Assembly: GCA_027489035.1 (NCBI GenBank)
Contig: JAIYAN010000021.1
Span: forward strand, 186,001 to 250,000
Reading direction: 5' to 3'
Source of the DNA: Chitinophagaceae bacterium
GTDB taxonomy: Bacteria; Bacteroidota; Bacteroidia; Chitinophagales; Chitinophagaceae
Length of the DNA: 64,000 bases
The notes below the pieces were generated by a model that saw nothing but the letters and a program-made list of their open reading frames with translations, did not search any database and was not told the DNA's origin. A program made the translations under genes and the position numbers. Below are positions 45,785 through 54,238 of the stretch, piece after piece; position 1 is the first letter of the stretch; each line of letters starts with the position of its first letter.

Positions 45785-45881
45785 ATATTTAAGGTGCTAA
45801 AAGATGACATACAAAAGATATTTTCGTTGACCGCTAAAGGAAAAAAATATTTATAACTAACTATTAACAAATTAATAACCA

Positions 45882-48800
45882 ATGCCAGCAAAAAAAGAAA
45901 CATCAAAAGCGCTCAGTTTCCAGCGTCAATTCACCAAAGAAGGAGTTAGTCCTTACGATATGTTTGAATATGACTATCGTACATCAGTAATCAAAAATCC
46001 AAGCGGAGAAGTTGTTTTCCAAATGGATAATGTAGAAGTTCCAAAACAATGGAGCCAAATTGCTACAGATATCTTAGCACAAAAATATTTTAGAAAAGCG
46101 GGCGTTCCTCAACCTGATGGTAGCAAAGGCAGAGAAACCACTTCAAAACAAGTTGCTCATCGTATGGCGCATTGCTGGCGTGTATGGGGAGAGCGTAATA
46201 ACTATTTTGCCTCTGAAAAAGACGCACAAATTTTTTATGATGAATTGGTGTATAGTATTTTAAATCAAGCTTGTGTACCAAATAGTCCACAGTGGTTTAA
46301 TACTGGTTTACATGAAGTATATGGCATTTCTGGAAAGCCACAAGGTCACTACTATGTAGATGCAAAGGATGGTCAATTAAAAAAATCAACTTCTGCTTAC
46401 GAGCGTCCTCAACCACATGCTTGTTTCATATTAAGTGTTGATGATGATTTAGTAAATGAAGGCGGTATTATGGATTTGTGGGTTAGAGAAGCACGTATTT
46501 TCAAATATGGTAGCGGTGTTGGTACAAATTATAGCAGCATCAGAGGTGAGCATGAAAAATTAAGCGGTGGCGGTACGTCAAGTGGCTTAATGAGCTTCTT
46601 AAGAATCGGTGATCGCGCTGCTGGTGCTATCAAAAGTGGTGGAACAACCAGACGTGCTGCTAAAATGGTGTGTTTGGATCTTGACCATCCAGAAATTATG
46701 GAATTTGTAACTTGGAAATTAAAAGAAGAAGATAAAGTTGCTGCCCTTATTGCTGCAGGTTATTCAAGCGATTACGAAGGTGAAGCTTATAAAACAGTAA
46801 GTGGACAAAATAGCAACAACTCTGTGCGTATACCGAACTCTTTCTTTAAAGTTTTAGACGCTAATGGCGATTGGGAACTTAAAGCAAGAAGCGATGGTAG
46901 CACCATGAGAACAGTTAAAGCAACTGAACTTTGGGATCAAATCAACTATGCTGCTTGGAGATGTGCTGATCCAGGAACTCAATACGATACAACCATCAAC
47001 GAATGGCATACTTGTCCAGAAGGTGGTCCGATCAGGGCTTCAAACCCTTGTAGCGAATATATGTTCTTAGACAATACCGCTTGTAACTTAGCTAGTGTTA
47101 ACCTTCGTCGTTTCTTTGATGAAGACAACAATACATTTGATGTTGCTGGTTTCGAACACACTTGTCGTTTGTGGACTGTAGTTTTAGAGATTTCAGTTTT
47201 GATGGCTCAATTCCCATCGAAAGAAGTAGCTCAATTGAGTTATGATTATAGAACATTAGGATTAGGATACGCAAACTTAGGTAGCATGTTGATGGTAAGT
47301 GGCATTCCTTACGATAGCGAACAAGCTAGAGGAATTGCAGGTGCTATCACCGCAATCATGACAGGTATTGCATATAAAACTTCAGCAGAGATGGCCTCTT
47401 TCTTAGGTACTTTTAGCAAGTATCCAGAAAACAAAAAGCACATGTTGAAAGTAATGCATAACCATCGCGCAGCAGCATACGATGCAACCGATGCTTATGA
47501 AGGATTGGAAATAAAACCAAATGGTATTAACGCTAAATATTGCCCAGATTATTTATTAAAAGCTGCAACTAAAGCATGGGATGATGCAGTACAAATGGGT
47601 GAAAAATATGGTTACAGAAATGCACAAACCACTGTAATTGCACCAACAGGTACAATTGGTTTAGTAATGGATTGCGACACAACAGGTGTTGAACCAGATT
47701 TCGCATTGGTTAAATTCAAAAAATTAAGTGGTGGTGGTTATTTCAAAATCATCAACCAAAGTGTGCCACAAGCGTTACGCAATTTGAAATACACAGAAAC
47801 TCAAATTGAAGAGATAGTAAACTTTGCAAAAGGACATGCTACTTTAAAAGGAGCTCCTTTCATCAACAATGAAACACTTGCTAGCAAAGGATTCCAACCT
47901 GCAGAAATCGAAAGATTAAATGCAGCAATGGGCAGTGCATTTGAAATTGGATTTGTATTCAATGTGTATACTTTAGGTGAAGAGTGCTTACAAAGACTTG
48001 GATTTACACCAACTCAATACAATGATTTTGAATGGAGTTTATTAGAAGCTTTAGGCTTTAGTGATTCAGAAATTGAAGCTGCAAACATTTATGTGTGTGG
48101 TACAATGACTGTAGAAGGAGCGCCACATTTAAAAGAAGAGCATTTGCCAGTATTTGATTGTGCAAATAAATGCGGAAACACAGGTCAACGTTATATTCAT
48201 GCACATGGTCACATTCGTATGATGTCTGCTGCACAACCTTTCTTAAGTGGTGCAATCAGTAAAACAATCAACCTTCCAAACGAAGCTACTGTAGAAGAAA
48301 TTGCAGATTCATATCGTTTGAGTTGGGAGCTTGGTTTGAAAGCATGTGCTCTTTATCGTGATGGTTCTAAATTGAGCCAACCATTGAGCAACAAATCTGA
48401 TAAAAAGAAAAAATCATCAGACGAAAGCGAAGAAGCAACTGCAGAAAGTTCAATATTTGATATGGGTAAATTAACCATTGACGAATTATTGGAAGAAATG
48501 AATAAGCGTGTTCAAAGCAGCGCAGATACTTCTTTAAAGCGTCAATTGGCGATGATTGTAGAACGCAGAGCATTACCAGCTAAACGTAGAGGCTTTACTC
48601 AAAAAGCAAAAATAAATGGCCAAGCTTTATTCTTAAGAACAGGCGAATACAATGATGGTACCTTAGGGGAAATCTTCATCGATATGGCAAAAGAAGGAGC
48701 AACTATGCGTAGTATGTTGAACTGCTTTGCAATTGCCATCTCAATTGGTTTACAATATGGTGTTCCTTTAGAAGAATACGTTGAGAAGTTTGTATTTACA

Positions 48801-49211
48801 AGATTTGAACCAGCAGGAATGGTTGAACATCCAAATATCAAAACAACCACTTCAATCATCGACTTTATGTTCCGTTCATTGGCTTACGAGTACTTAGGCA
48901 GAACAGACTTAGTACACGTATTGGATAAGCCAGAAGTTGGGAATCTTGGAAATGAAGCATGGGATGAAACTACACCAACCATCGGCGAGCGTGCTCCAGA
49001 ATTAAGCGAAGTTCGTGTATTAGGAAACTCTGATTCAATGAAACCATACGTTGCTCCTACGAAAGGCGCTACTTCTATGGATGCGGTAAGTGCAGCAAAT
49101 AAATCAATGCAAGGAGATGCTCCAGCATGTAATACTTGCGGACATATCACCGTAAGAAGTGGTACTTGTTACAAATGTTTGAATTGCGGCAATAGCTTAG
49201 GTTGCAGCTAA
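45882..49211 (+). CDS. nrdJ: Adenosylcobalamin-dependent (class II) ribonucleotide reductase
   Basis: NrdJ reduces ribonucleotides to deoxyribonucleotides with a thiyl radical generated from vitamin B12, without needing oxygen. The 1109-residue protein has CVPNSPQWFNTG, HACFILSVDDDL, GSGVGTNYSSIRG, GGTTRRAAKMVCLDLDHP, the active-site NPCSEYMFLDNTACNL and VIAPTGTIGLVMD. A Lys/Ser/Glu-rich linker lies near residues 840-860. After it comes an extra C-terminal domain (DGTLGEIFIDMAKEG) common to vitamin B12-dependent forms, and a cysteine cluster at the end (CNTCGH, CYKCLNCG, LGCS) that may shuttle electrons from thioredoxin or bind zinc. It is monocistronic, with a terminator after it. Confidence 0.96.
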   Translation: MPAKKETSKALSFQRQFTKEGVSPYDMFEYDYRTSVIKNPSGEVVFQMDNVEVPKQWSQIATDILAQKYFRKAGVPQPDGSKGRETTSKQVAHRMAHCWRVWGERNNYFASEKDAQIFYDELVYSILNQACVPNSPQWFNTGLHEVYGISGKPQGHYYVDAKDGQLKKSTSAYERPQPHACFILSVDDDLVNEGGIMDLWVREARIFKYGSGVGTNYSSIRGEHEKLSGGGTSSGLMSFLRIGDRAAGAIKSGGTTRRAAKMVCLDLDHPEIMEFVTWKLKEEDKVAALIAAGYSSDYEGEAYKTVSGQNSNNSVRIPNSFFKVLDANGDWELKARSDGSTMRTVKATELWDQINYAAWRCADPGTQYDTTINEWHTCPEGGPIRASNPCSEYMFLDNTACNLASVNLRRFFDEDNNTFDVAGFEHTCRLWTVVLEISVLMAQFPSKEVAQLSYDYRTLGLGYANLGSMLMVSGIPYDSEQARGIAGAITAIMTGIAYKTSAEMASFLGTFSKYPENKKHMLKVMHNHRAAAYDATDAYEGLEIKPNGINAKYCPDYLLKAATKAWDDAVQMGEKYGYRNAQTTVIAPTGTIGLVMDCDTTGVEPDFALVKFKKLSGGGYFKIINQSVPQALRNLKYTETQIEEIVNFAKGHATLKGAPFINNETLASKGFQPAEIERLNAAMGSAFEIGFVFNVYTLGEECLQRLGFTPTQYNDFEWSLLEALGFSDSEIEAANIYVCGTMTVEGAPHLKEEHLPVFDCANKCGNTGQRYIHAHGHIRMMSAAQPFLSGAISKTINLPNEATVEEIADSYRLSWELGLKACALYRDGSKLSQPLSNKSDKKKKSSDESEEATAESSIFDMGKLTIDELLEEMNKRVQSSADTSLKRQLAMIVERRALPAKRRGFTQKAKINGQALFLRTGEYNDGTLGEIFIDMAKEGATMRSMLNCFAIAISIGLQYGVPLEEYVEKFVFTRFEPAGMVEHPNIKTTTSIIDFMFRSLAYEYLGRTDLVHVLDKPEVGNLGNEAWDETTPTIGERAPELSEVRVLGNSDSMKPYVAPTKGATSMDAVSAANKSMQGDAPACNTCGHITVRSGTCYKCLNCGNSLGCS

Positions 49212-49241
49212 AAATAGTGTTTTTAATAATTGCTTAAACAC

Positions 49242-49276
49242 AAAGCCATCGGAGTAAAATCTGGTGGCTTTTTTTA
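49242..49276 (+). terminator. Terminator of nrdJ
   Basis: AAAGCCA (49242-49248) and TGGCTTT (49265-49271) form a stem around a 16-nt partly paired loop, followed by a T-run to 49275. It begins 30 bp beyond the nrdJ stop codon. Confidence 0.85.
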
Positions 49277-49331
49277 TGATATCTTTTAAACAAATCTTAA
49301 TATTTTTACATTTTAAATCTTACTTTTAAAC

Positions 49332-49667
49332 ATGAAAAAAATTATCCTTTCCATTTCTTTATTACTTTGCTGCTACATAAGCAAATCCCAAAAATTATTT
49401 TCCGTTGATTACGAAAGCCAAGCAGATCTAAAGGTTTTTGTGGTTGATTACGAAAGCCAAGCAGATTTACTCGTTTATAAAGTTAAATACCAAAGTCAAG
49501 CAGGCAAAAATGATGGCAAGTGGTTTTTTGTAGATTACGAAAGCCAAGCAGATAAAAAAATCTATTTCGTAAAATATCAAAGCCAGGCAGATTTGAAAAT
49601 TTATTTTGTAGACTATGAAAGCCAAGCCAAGTGGAAAAACAATTCAAAAAAACATTTGATGTACTAG
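49332..49667 (+). CDS. Tandem-repeat secreted protein, probable DUF6150 (7(1) septoil knot)
   Basis: A 111-residue exported protein: signal peptide (about 1-19, MKKIILSISLLLCCYISKSQ) and then six degenerate beta-strand repeats of about 13-20 residues. Examples are FSVDYESQADLK, FVVDYESQADLL, YKVKYQSQAGKN, FFVDYESQADKK, YFVKYQSQADLK and YFVDYESQAKWK. The consensus is V-(D/K)-Y-(E/Q)-SQA(D/G). From memory this pattern is that of DUF6150/Septknot (PF19647), a family predicted and then shown for one member to tie a 7(1) torus knot, the most complex knot known in a protein chain. The function is unknown. The repeats are mirrored in the DNA. It stands alone between terminator-bounded nrdJ and an SRPBCC gene. 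Confidence 0.75.
   Translation: MKKIILSISLLLCCYISKSQKLFSVDYESQADLKVFVVDYESQADLLVYKVKYQSQAGKNDGKWFFVDYESQADKKIYFVKYQSQADLKIYFVDYESQAKWKNNSKKHLMY
49404..49553 (+). repeat. Direct 24-bp DNA repeats inside the septoil-knot gene
   Basis: The unit beginning GTTGATTACGAAAGCC and ending AAGCAGAT occurs identically at 49404-49427 and 49443-49466, and once more with one base changed at 49530-49553. Shorter diverged copies lie between and after. Near identity at the DNA level points to recent internal duplication or gene conversion between repeat units. Confidence 0.85.
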
Positions 49668-49674
49668 AATTTAA

Positions 49675-49790
49675 ATTCAAAAGTAAAAATTCAAAATTCA
49701 AAATACGCGGATAAACACTTGTTTTCCGTCGTGGCAGACAGTCATTTTCTTACTTTTTACTTTTCACTTTTTAATTTTTAATTAAATATT
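49675..49790. repeat. AT-rich low-complexity element before the SRPBCC gene
   Basis: The gap holds iterations of AAATTCAAAA, then a less AT-rich core (CCGTCGTGGCAGACAG), then TTTTTACTTTTCACTTTTTAA-type iterations. Elements with this build are, from memory, repeated between genes in many Bacteroidota chromosomes. No gene is present in it. Confidence 0.45.
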
Positions 49791-49795
49791 CATCA

Positions 49796-50338
49796 ATGAA
49801 AATCATAAAAATTATTTTAATCGCATTTATTCTTCTAATTGCATTAGTTCTTATCGTTGCCATGTTTATTCCAAAAGATTACAAACTCGAAAGATCTATT
49901 GTAATACAAGCACCGAAAGATAGTGTTTTCGAATATGTGAAGCATTTAAAAAACCAAAACGATTATAGTGTTTGGGGCAAAATGGATCCCAATTGGAAAA
50001 CATCATTCAGCGGTATTGATGGCACAGTTGGCTTTGTTTCGGCTTGGGAAAGTGATGTGAAAAATGTGGGTACTGGTTCACAAACCATCACAAAAATTGT
50101 TGAAGGAGAAAGTATGAATACAAGATTGAATTTCGAAAAGCCATTTAAAGCAGAAAACAATACCGAGATTTCAACAACTGCAATCGATGCTTCTAATACA
50201 AAAGTAACATGGTCTTTTAACGGGTCATTTGCTTATCCAATGAATATCATGAAATTGGTCTTCAACATGGAAAAAATGATAGGAAAAGATTTCGAAACAG
50301 GATTGCAAAACATGAAAGCAATTCTTGAGAAAAAATAA
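49796..50338 (+). CDS. Membrane-anchored SRPBCC (START-like) protein
   Basis: A 180-residue protein with an N-terminal membrane anchor (IIKIILIAFILLIALVLIVAMFI, about 3-25) and a helix-grip SRPBCC/polyketide-cyclase domain. Its opening YKLERSIVIQAPKDSVFEYV and late segment TKVTWSFNGSFAYPMNIM are typical, and FETGLQNMKAILEKK is the C-terminal helix. Such domains bind hydrophobic ligands; the ligand here is unknown. The VOC-family gene follows 9 bp downstream in the same direction, so the two probably share a transcript. Confidence 0.85.
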   Translation: MKIIKIILIAFILLIALVLIVAMFIPKDYKLERSIVIQAPKDSVFEYVKHLKNQNDYSVWGKMDPNWKTSFSGIDGTVGFVSAWESDVKNVGTGSQTITKIVEGESMNTRLNFEKPFKAENNTEISTTAIDASNTKVTWSFNGSFAYPMNIMKLVFNMEKMIGKDFETGLQNMKAILEKK

Positions 50339-50347
50339 ACTTTATTA

Positions 50348-50779
50348 ATGACAAAAGTATCAGTATATCTAACATTCGACGGAAACTGTGAAGCCGCTTT
50401 TGAGTTTTACAAATCGGTTTTTGGTACTGAATTTTCCGAGATTAATCGATTCAACGAAATGCCACCACAAGAAGGTCAACCACCCATTCCTGAAGAATTA
50501 GGAAACAGAATTATGCATGTGGTTTTGCCGATAAACAATAATATGGATCTACTTGGTAGTGATACTATGCCAGACCATAAACATATTTCCGGAAATAACT
50601 TTTCATTATCTATCAGGATAGACTCAAAAGAAAAAGCAGATGATTTTTTCAACAAACTTTCAGAAGGCGCAATAGTAATAATGCCAATTGCCGATACATT
50701 TTGGGGTGCATACTTTGGAATGCTTAGCGATAAATTCGGCATTCAATGGATAGTGAATTATGATTACCCAAAATCTTAG
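50348..50779 (+). CDS. VOC-family (PhnB/glyoxalase-like) protein
   Basis: A 143-residue protein of the vicinal oxygen chelate superfamily, PhnB-like subgroup. Its opening SVYLTFDGNCEAAFEFYKSVFGTEF, the IMHVVLPINNNMDLLGSD centre, and the C-terminal TFWGAYFGMLSDKFGIQWIVNY are characteristic. The metal-ligand histidine in IMHV is present; other ligands of true glyoxalases are not all evident, as in most PhnB-like proteins. The activity is unknown. It is the second gene after the SRPBCC protein, and a bidirectional terminator follows. Confidence 0.88.
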   Translation: MTKVSVYLTFDGNCEAAFEFYKSVFGTEFSEINRFNEMPPQEGQPPIPEELGNRIMHVVLPINNNMDLLGSDTMPDHKHISGNNFSLSIRIDSKEKADDFFNKLSEGAIVIMPIADTFWGAYFGMLSDKFGIQWIVNYDYPKS

Positions 50780-50786
50780 AATAACG

Positions 50787-50834
50787 AAAAACCCAGATTT
50801 TCAGTTCAAAATTTGCACTGAAAAATCTGGGTTT
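50787..50834. terminator. Bidirectional terminator between VOC gene and dxs
   Basis: A long stem, AAACCCAGATTTTCAGT with ACTGAAAAATCTGGGTTT (50788-50805 with 50817-50834, one bulged base), lies between two convergent genes. A-run and T-run flanks let it work in both directions. Confidence 0.85.
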
Positions 50835-50859
50835 AATCCATCAAATATTTTTATTTAAA

Positions 50860-52788
50860 CTAAGCTGTGGTAATCATTTTTTCAACGAAAGCCATCTTCC
50901 TTATTTCAGTTGCAATTCCATTTGCATCTAATCCAATTTCATCATACAATTGTTTAGGCGTTCCGTGCTCTACTAAACGATCAGGGATACCCATAATTTT
51001 CACATCAGCCTTATAGCCAAAAGCATTCATAAACTCTAAAACTGCAGACCCAAAGCCTCCTACTACCGTTCCATCTTCAACAGTGATTATTTTCTTGAAT
51101 TTGCTAAAAACTTCATGAAGCATTTCCTCATCAATTGGCTTTGCAAAACGCATGTCATAATGCGCTGGATTTAAACCTTCAGATTTTACATCACGGATTG
51201 CAGATGCTGCGAAATTTCCTGGGTGACCAAAAGTTAATATAGCAATATCATCCCCATCTTTTAATTTTCTACCTTTTCCGATTGGGATTTCTTTCATTGG
51301 TGTTTTCCAATCCACCAAAACGCCCTCTCCTCTTGGATAACGAATTACAATCGGAAGCTGGTTGGTTTCCAATTGAGCGGTGTACATCAAATCCCTGAGT
51401 TCAGATTCATTCATTGGTGCACTTACAACTATATTTGGAATACAACGCATGAAAGCAATATCATAACAACCATGGTGTGTTGGACCATCTTCACCAACCA
51501 ATCCTGCCCTATCCAAACAAAATATTACAGGTAATTTTTGAATCGCAACATCATGTATCACCATATCATAAGCACGTTGCATGAATGAAGAATAAATATT
51601 ACAAAACACCTTCAAACCCTGAGTAGCCATACCCGCACTTAATGTTACGGCATGTTGTTCGCAAATACCTACATCAAATGCGCGATCAGGCATTTTATCC
51701 ATCATGAATTTTAACGAACAACCACTAGGCATAGCTGGAGTAACGCCCATTATTTTAGGGTTCATTTCTGCCAATTCTATAATCGTATGCCCAAAAACAT
51801 CCTGATATTTTGGTGGTTGTGGTGCATCAAATGTTTTCTTTATTATTTCACCCGTTACTTTATCAAACAACCCCGGTGCATGCCATTTGGTTTGATCTTT
51901 TTCTGCTAATGCATACCCTTTCCCTTTTACCGTTTTTATATGCAAAATCTTAGGCCCAGGGATGTCTTTTAGGTCGTTAAGTGTATCAATTAACTTAGTT
52001 ACATTATGTCCATCAATTGGACCAAAATACCTAAGTTGTAATGCTTCGAATAAATTACTGCTTTTACTTACTAAACCTTTTAGGCTGGCTTCGACTTTGC
52101 TAGCCATTTCTCTGCTATAATTTTTTCCGATGGGCAACTTTCCCAATGCCTTCCAAACGTTATCGCGAAGTTCATTGTATGTATGAGAAGTTGTGATATC
52201 AGTTAAGTATTCTTTTAAAGCACCCACATTTGGATCGATGCTCATGTTATTGTCGTTCAAAATAATCAACACATTACTTTTTTCAATACCTGCATGATTC
52301 ATTGCTTCAAATGCAAGTCCGGCAGTTAGCGCGCCATCGCCAATAACAGCGATATGCTGTCTATCTTTTTCCCCTTTATAATGCGAAGCCATAGCCATTC
52401 CCAAAGCTGCAGAAATCGATGTAGAAGAATGTCCAACACCGAAAGTATCATATTCGCTTTCACTCCTTTTTGGAAACCCACTTAAACCGTTGTATTTTCT
52501 ATTACTTGGGAAATTATCTCTGCGTCCTGTTAGTATTTTATGTCCGTAAGCTTGATGGCCAACATCCCAAACCAATTGATCATAAGGTGTATTAAAAACG
52601 TAATGTAAAGCCACAGACAATTCAACAACACCTAAACTTGCCCCAAAATGCCCACCATAAACACTTACAACATCAACAATGTATTGCCTTAGTTCATTGG
52701 CAACCGTATGCATTTGATCCTTGCTTAATTTTTTAAGATCAGCAGGACTATCAATCATCTTCAATAAGTTTCCAGGCAATATTTCCAT
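50860..52788 (-). CDS. dxs: 1-deoxy-D-xylulose-5-phosphate synthase
   Basis: Dxs condenses pyruvate and glyceraldehyde 3-phosphate, the first step of the non-mevalonate isoprenoid pathway, using thiamine diphosphate. The protein (about 642 residues) has YGGHFGASLGVVEL, WDVGHQAYGHKILTGRRD, the TPP motif IAVIGDGALTAGLAFEAMNHAG with NDNNMSI, and the transketolase C-terminal part (DRAGLVGEDGPTHHG). I start at the ATG at 52788 (MEILPGNLLK). The frame also contains a TTG three codons upstream. It is alone, with a terminator at its 3' side. Confidence 0.96.
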   Translation of the reverse strand: MEILPGNLLKMIDSPADLKKLSKDQMHTVANELRQYIVDVVSVYGGHFGASLGVVELSVALHYVFNTPYDQLVWDVGHQAYGHKILTGRRDNFPSNRKYNGLSGFPKRSESEYDTFGVGHSSTSISAALGMAMASHYKGEKDRQHIAVIGDGALTAGLAFEAMNHAGIEKSNVLIILNDNNMSIDPNVGALKEYLTDITTSHTYNELRDNVWKALGKLPIGKNYSREMASKVEASLKGLVSKSSNLFEALQLRYFGPIDGHNVTKLIDTLNDLKDIPGPKILHIKTVKGKGYALAEKDQTKWHAPGLFDKVTGEIIKKTFDAPQPPKYQDVFGHTIIELAEMNPKIMGVTPAMPSGCSLKFMMDKMPDRAFDVGICEQHAVTLSAGMATQGLKVFCNIYSSFMQRAYDMVIHDVAIQKLPVIFCLDRAGLVGEDGPTHHGCYDIAFMRCIPNIVVSAPMNESELRDLMYTAQLETNQLPIVIRYPRGEGVLVDWKTPMKEIPIGKGRKLKDGDDIAILTFGHPGNFAASAIRDVKSEGLNPAHYDMRFAKPIDEEMLHEVFSKFKKIITVEDGTVVGGFGSAVLEFMNAFGYKADVKIMGIPDRLVEHGTPKQLYDEIGLDANGIATEIRKMAFVEKMITTA

Positions 52789-52889
52789 TTTTTTCAATTT
52801 ACTTAAACATAAAAATAATCAATTAAACATTGATTTTAAAAACAAAAAAAAGTAGATTAAGTTTAATTTCAAAAAAACTAATTTATATG

Positions 52890-54221
52890 CTAGTTCTGTT
52901 GAATTATCTCATGTAAATAATTTTCAAACTGCTTTCTTACTGATTTGCCCGATCCAATAAAATTATTCAACATCATAGAGAAAAGTAACGTTTTATTTTT
53001 GCGGGTTTTTATAAACCCACACAATGTAAAATTATTGCTCAATGAACCAGTTTTTGCAAAAATAAAACCACTGTCGGTTTTAAAGTAATTGGTCAGTGTT
53101 CCTTTCCCTCCAGTTGGTAATATATATTTCAATCTTTCATACCCATAATCTGATTGTAATTTATTGAGTATATAAATAAAATCTTTAGGTGAAAATAAAT
53201 TATATCTGCTTAACCCACTGCCATCAACCCATCGAGGCTGTTGGGGGATGTCTTTAAATGTTGATTTTAATAAAGTATCAATTATATTAGTTTCCGACAT
53301 ATAGCCAAGATACTTTTCACTTGCCATTAAAAGTGTTTGCTCTGCATAGAAATTATCACTTCTATGCATCATGATTTTAAAAACCGTATCTGTTTTTTGT
53401 GAATAAATCGGTTTGAATGTTTCTTTATCTGTTTTAACTGATTTAATTGTTAATGACTTCCCCAATTTCTGCTGTAATAAATTTGTGCCCGTTTCTATTC
53501 CGTAGGTTTCAAATGGAACTTCCTGATTTATTTGATTTGAGTTGCCATTAAGGGATATTTCAAATTTATTTTTTCCAGGCATTTTAATAATTACATTATT
53601 TATACTTTCAGTGTTGATCTTTTTTAAAAATTCAAAATCTGAAACATTTCCATTTAATAGTTTTAAATCATACGCAAAAGAATCATTTGAAATTTCATTA
53701 TTCCTCAGCCAATTCAAGTGGAGTAAATTTCCATAAATTGGTAAAGCATTACGTTGAGGCATATACACTTCGGATGCATCATCCCATGCCCATCCCTTTC
53801 CGTATGGTTGAATTTGGTGGTTTTGATTAATGATTACTATTGGCTTTTGATTTGTTTTAAGGATTTCAAAAACCGGTTGATTCAAAAAATCATCATGTAA
53901 AAAAGTGGGGTCACCAGAAGGCAAAACAAAAAATGTATCTCGATTATCATTATAATAAATTCCAGTTAATTGCTCGTCAAGAAATTTCATCCCTGCATAC
54001 AAGGTGAACAGTTTTGTATTACTGGCTGGAATAAATAATTTTTCTGCGTTATAGTTGTACCAGTATTTTTGAGTTGATGGTTCATAAATACTAATGCCCA
54101 AATGCCCTGATTTAACAATAGAATCATTAAGCAAAATAAATTGATTGGTTGCTTTTTTCGAAATATTACAAGACAATAATCCAATAAAAAGAAACCATAT
54201 CAAAAAATACTTTTTGTTCAT
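52890..54221 (-). CDS. PBP4-like D-alanyl-D-alanine carboxypeptidase (S13), lipoprotein
   Basis: A low-molecular-mass penicillin-binding protein of family S13, 443 residues. Its N-terminus MNKKYFLIWFLFIGLLSCNIS has a lipobox (LLSC), so it is probably a lipoprotein. The active-site SxxK is PASNTKLFTLYAG, the second motif lies in WVDGSGLSRYNLFSP, and KTG is in FAKTGSLSNNF. The family trims or cleaves murein cross-links in the periplasm. The second motif reads SRYN where many members have SxN (such as SGLSRxN), as is common in S13 proteins. It is separate from dxs (101-bp gap) and follows the arginase-like gene by 17 bp. Confidence 0.9.
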   Translation of the reverse strand: MNKKYFLIWFLFIGLLSCNISKKATNQFILLNDSIVKSGHLGISIYEPSTQKYWYNYNAEKLFIPASNTKLFTLYAGMKFLDEQLTGIYYNDNRDTFFVLPSGDPTFLHDDFLNQPVFEILKTNQKPIVIINQNHQIQPYGKGWAWDDASEVYMPQRNALPIYGNLLHLNWLRNNEISNDSFAYDLKLLNGNVSDFEFLKKINTESINNVIIKMPGKNKFEISLNGNSNQINQEVPFETYGIETGTNLLQQKLGKSLTIKSVKTDKETFKPIYSQKTDTVFKIMMHRSDNFYAEQTLLMASEKYLGYMSETNIIDTLLKSTFKDIPQQPRWVDGSGLSRYNLFSPKDFIYILNKLQSDYGYERLKYILPTGGKGTLTNYFKTDSGFIFAKTGSLSNNFTLCGFIKTRKNKTLLFSMMLNNFIGSGKSVRKQFENYLHEIIQQN

Positions 54222-54238
54222 TTATAATTTTTAAATTT

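Noticed and set aside
45595..45881. Cobalamin riboswitch before the B12-dependent reductase
   Set aside because: No B12-box-like sequence or typical helix set was visible; only a short inverted repeat and DnaA-like 9-mers.
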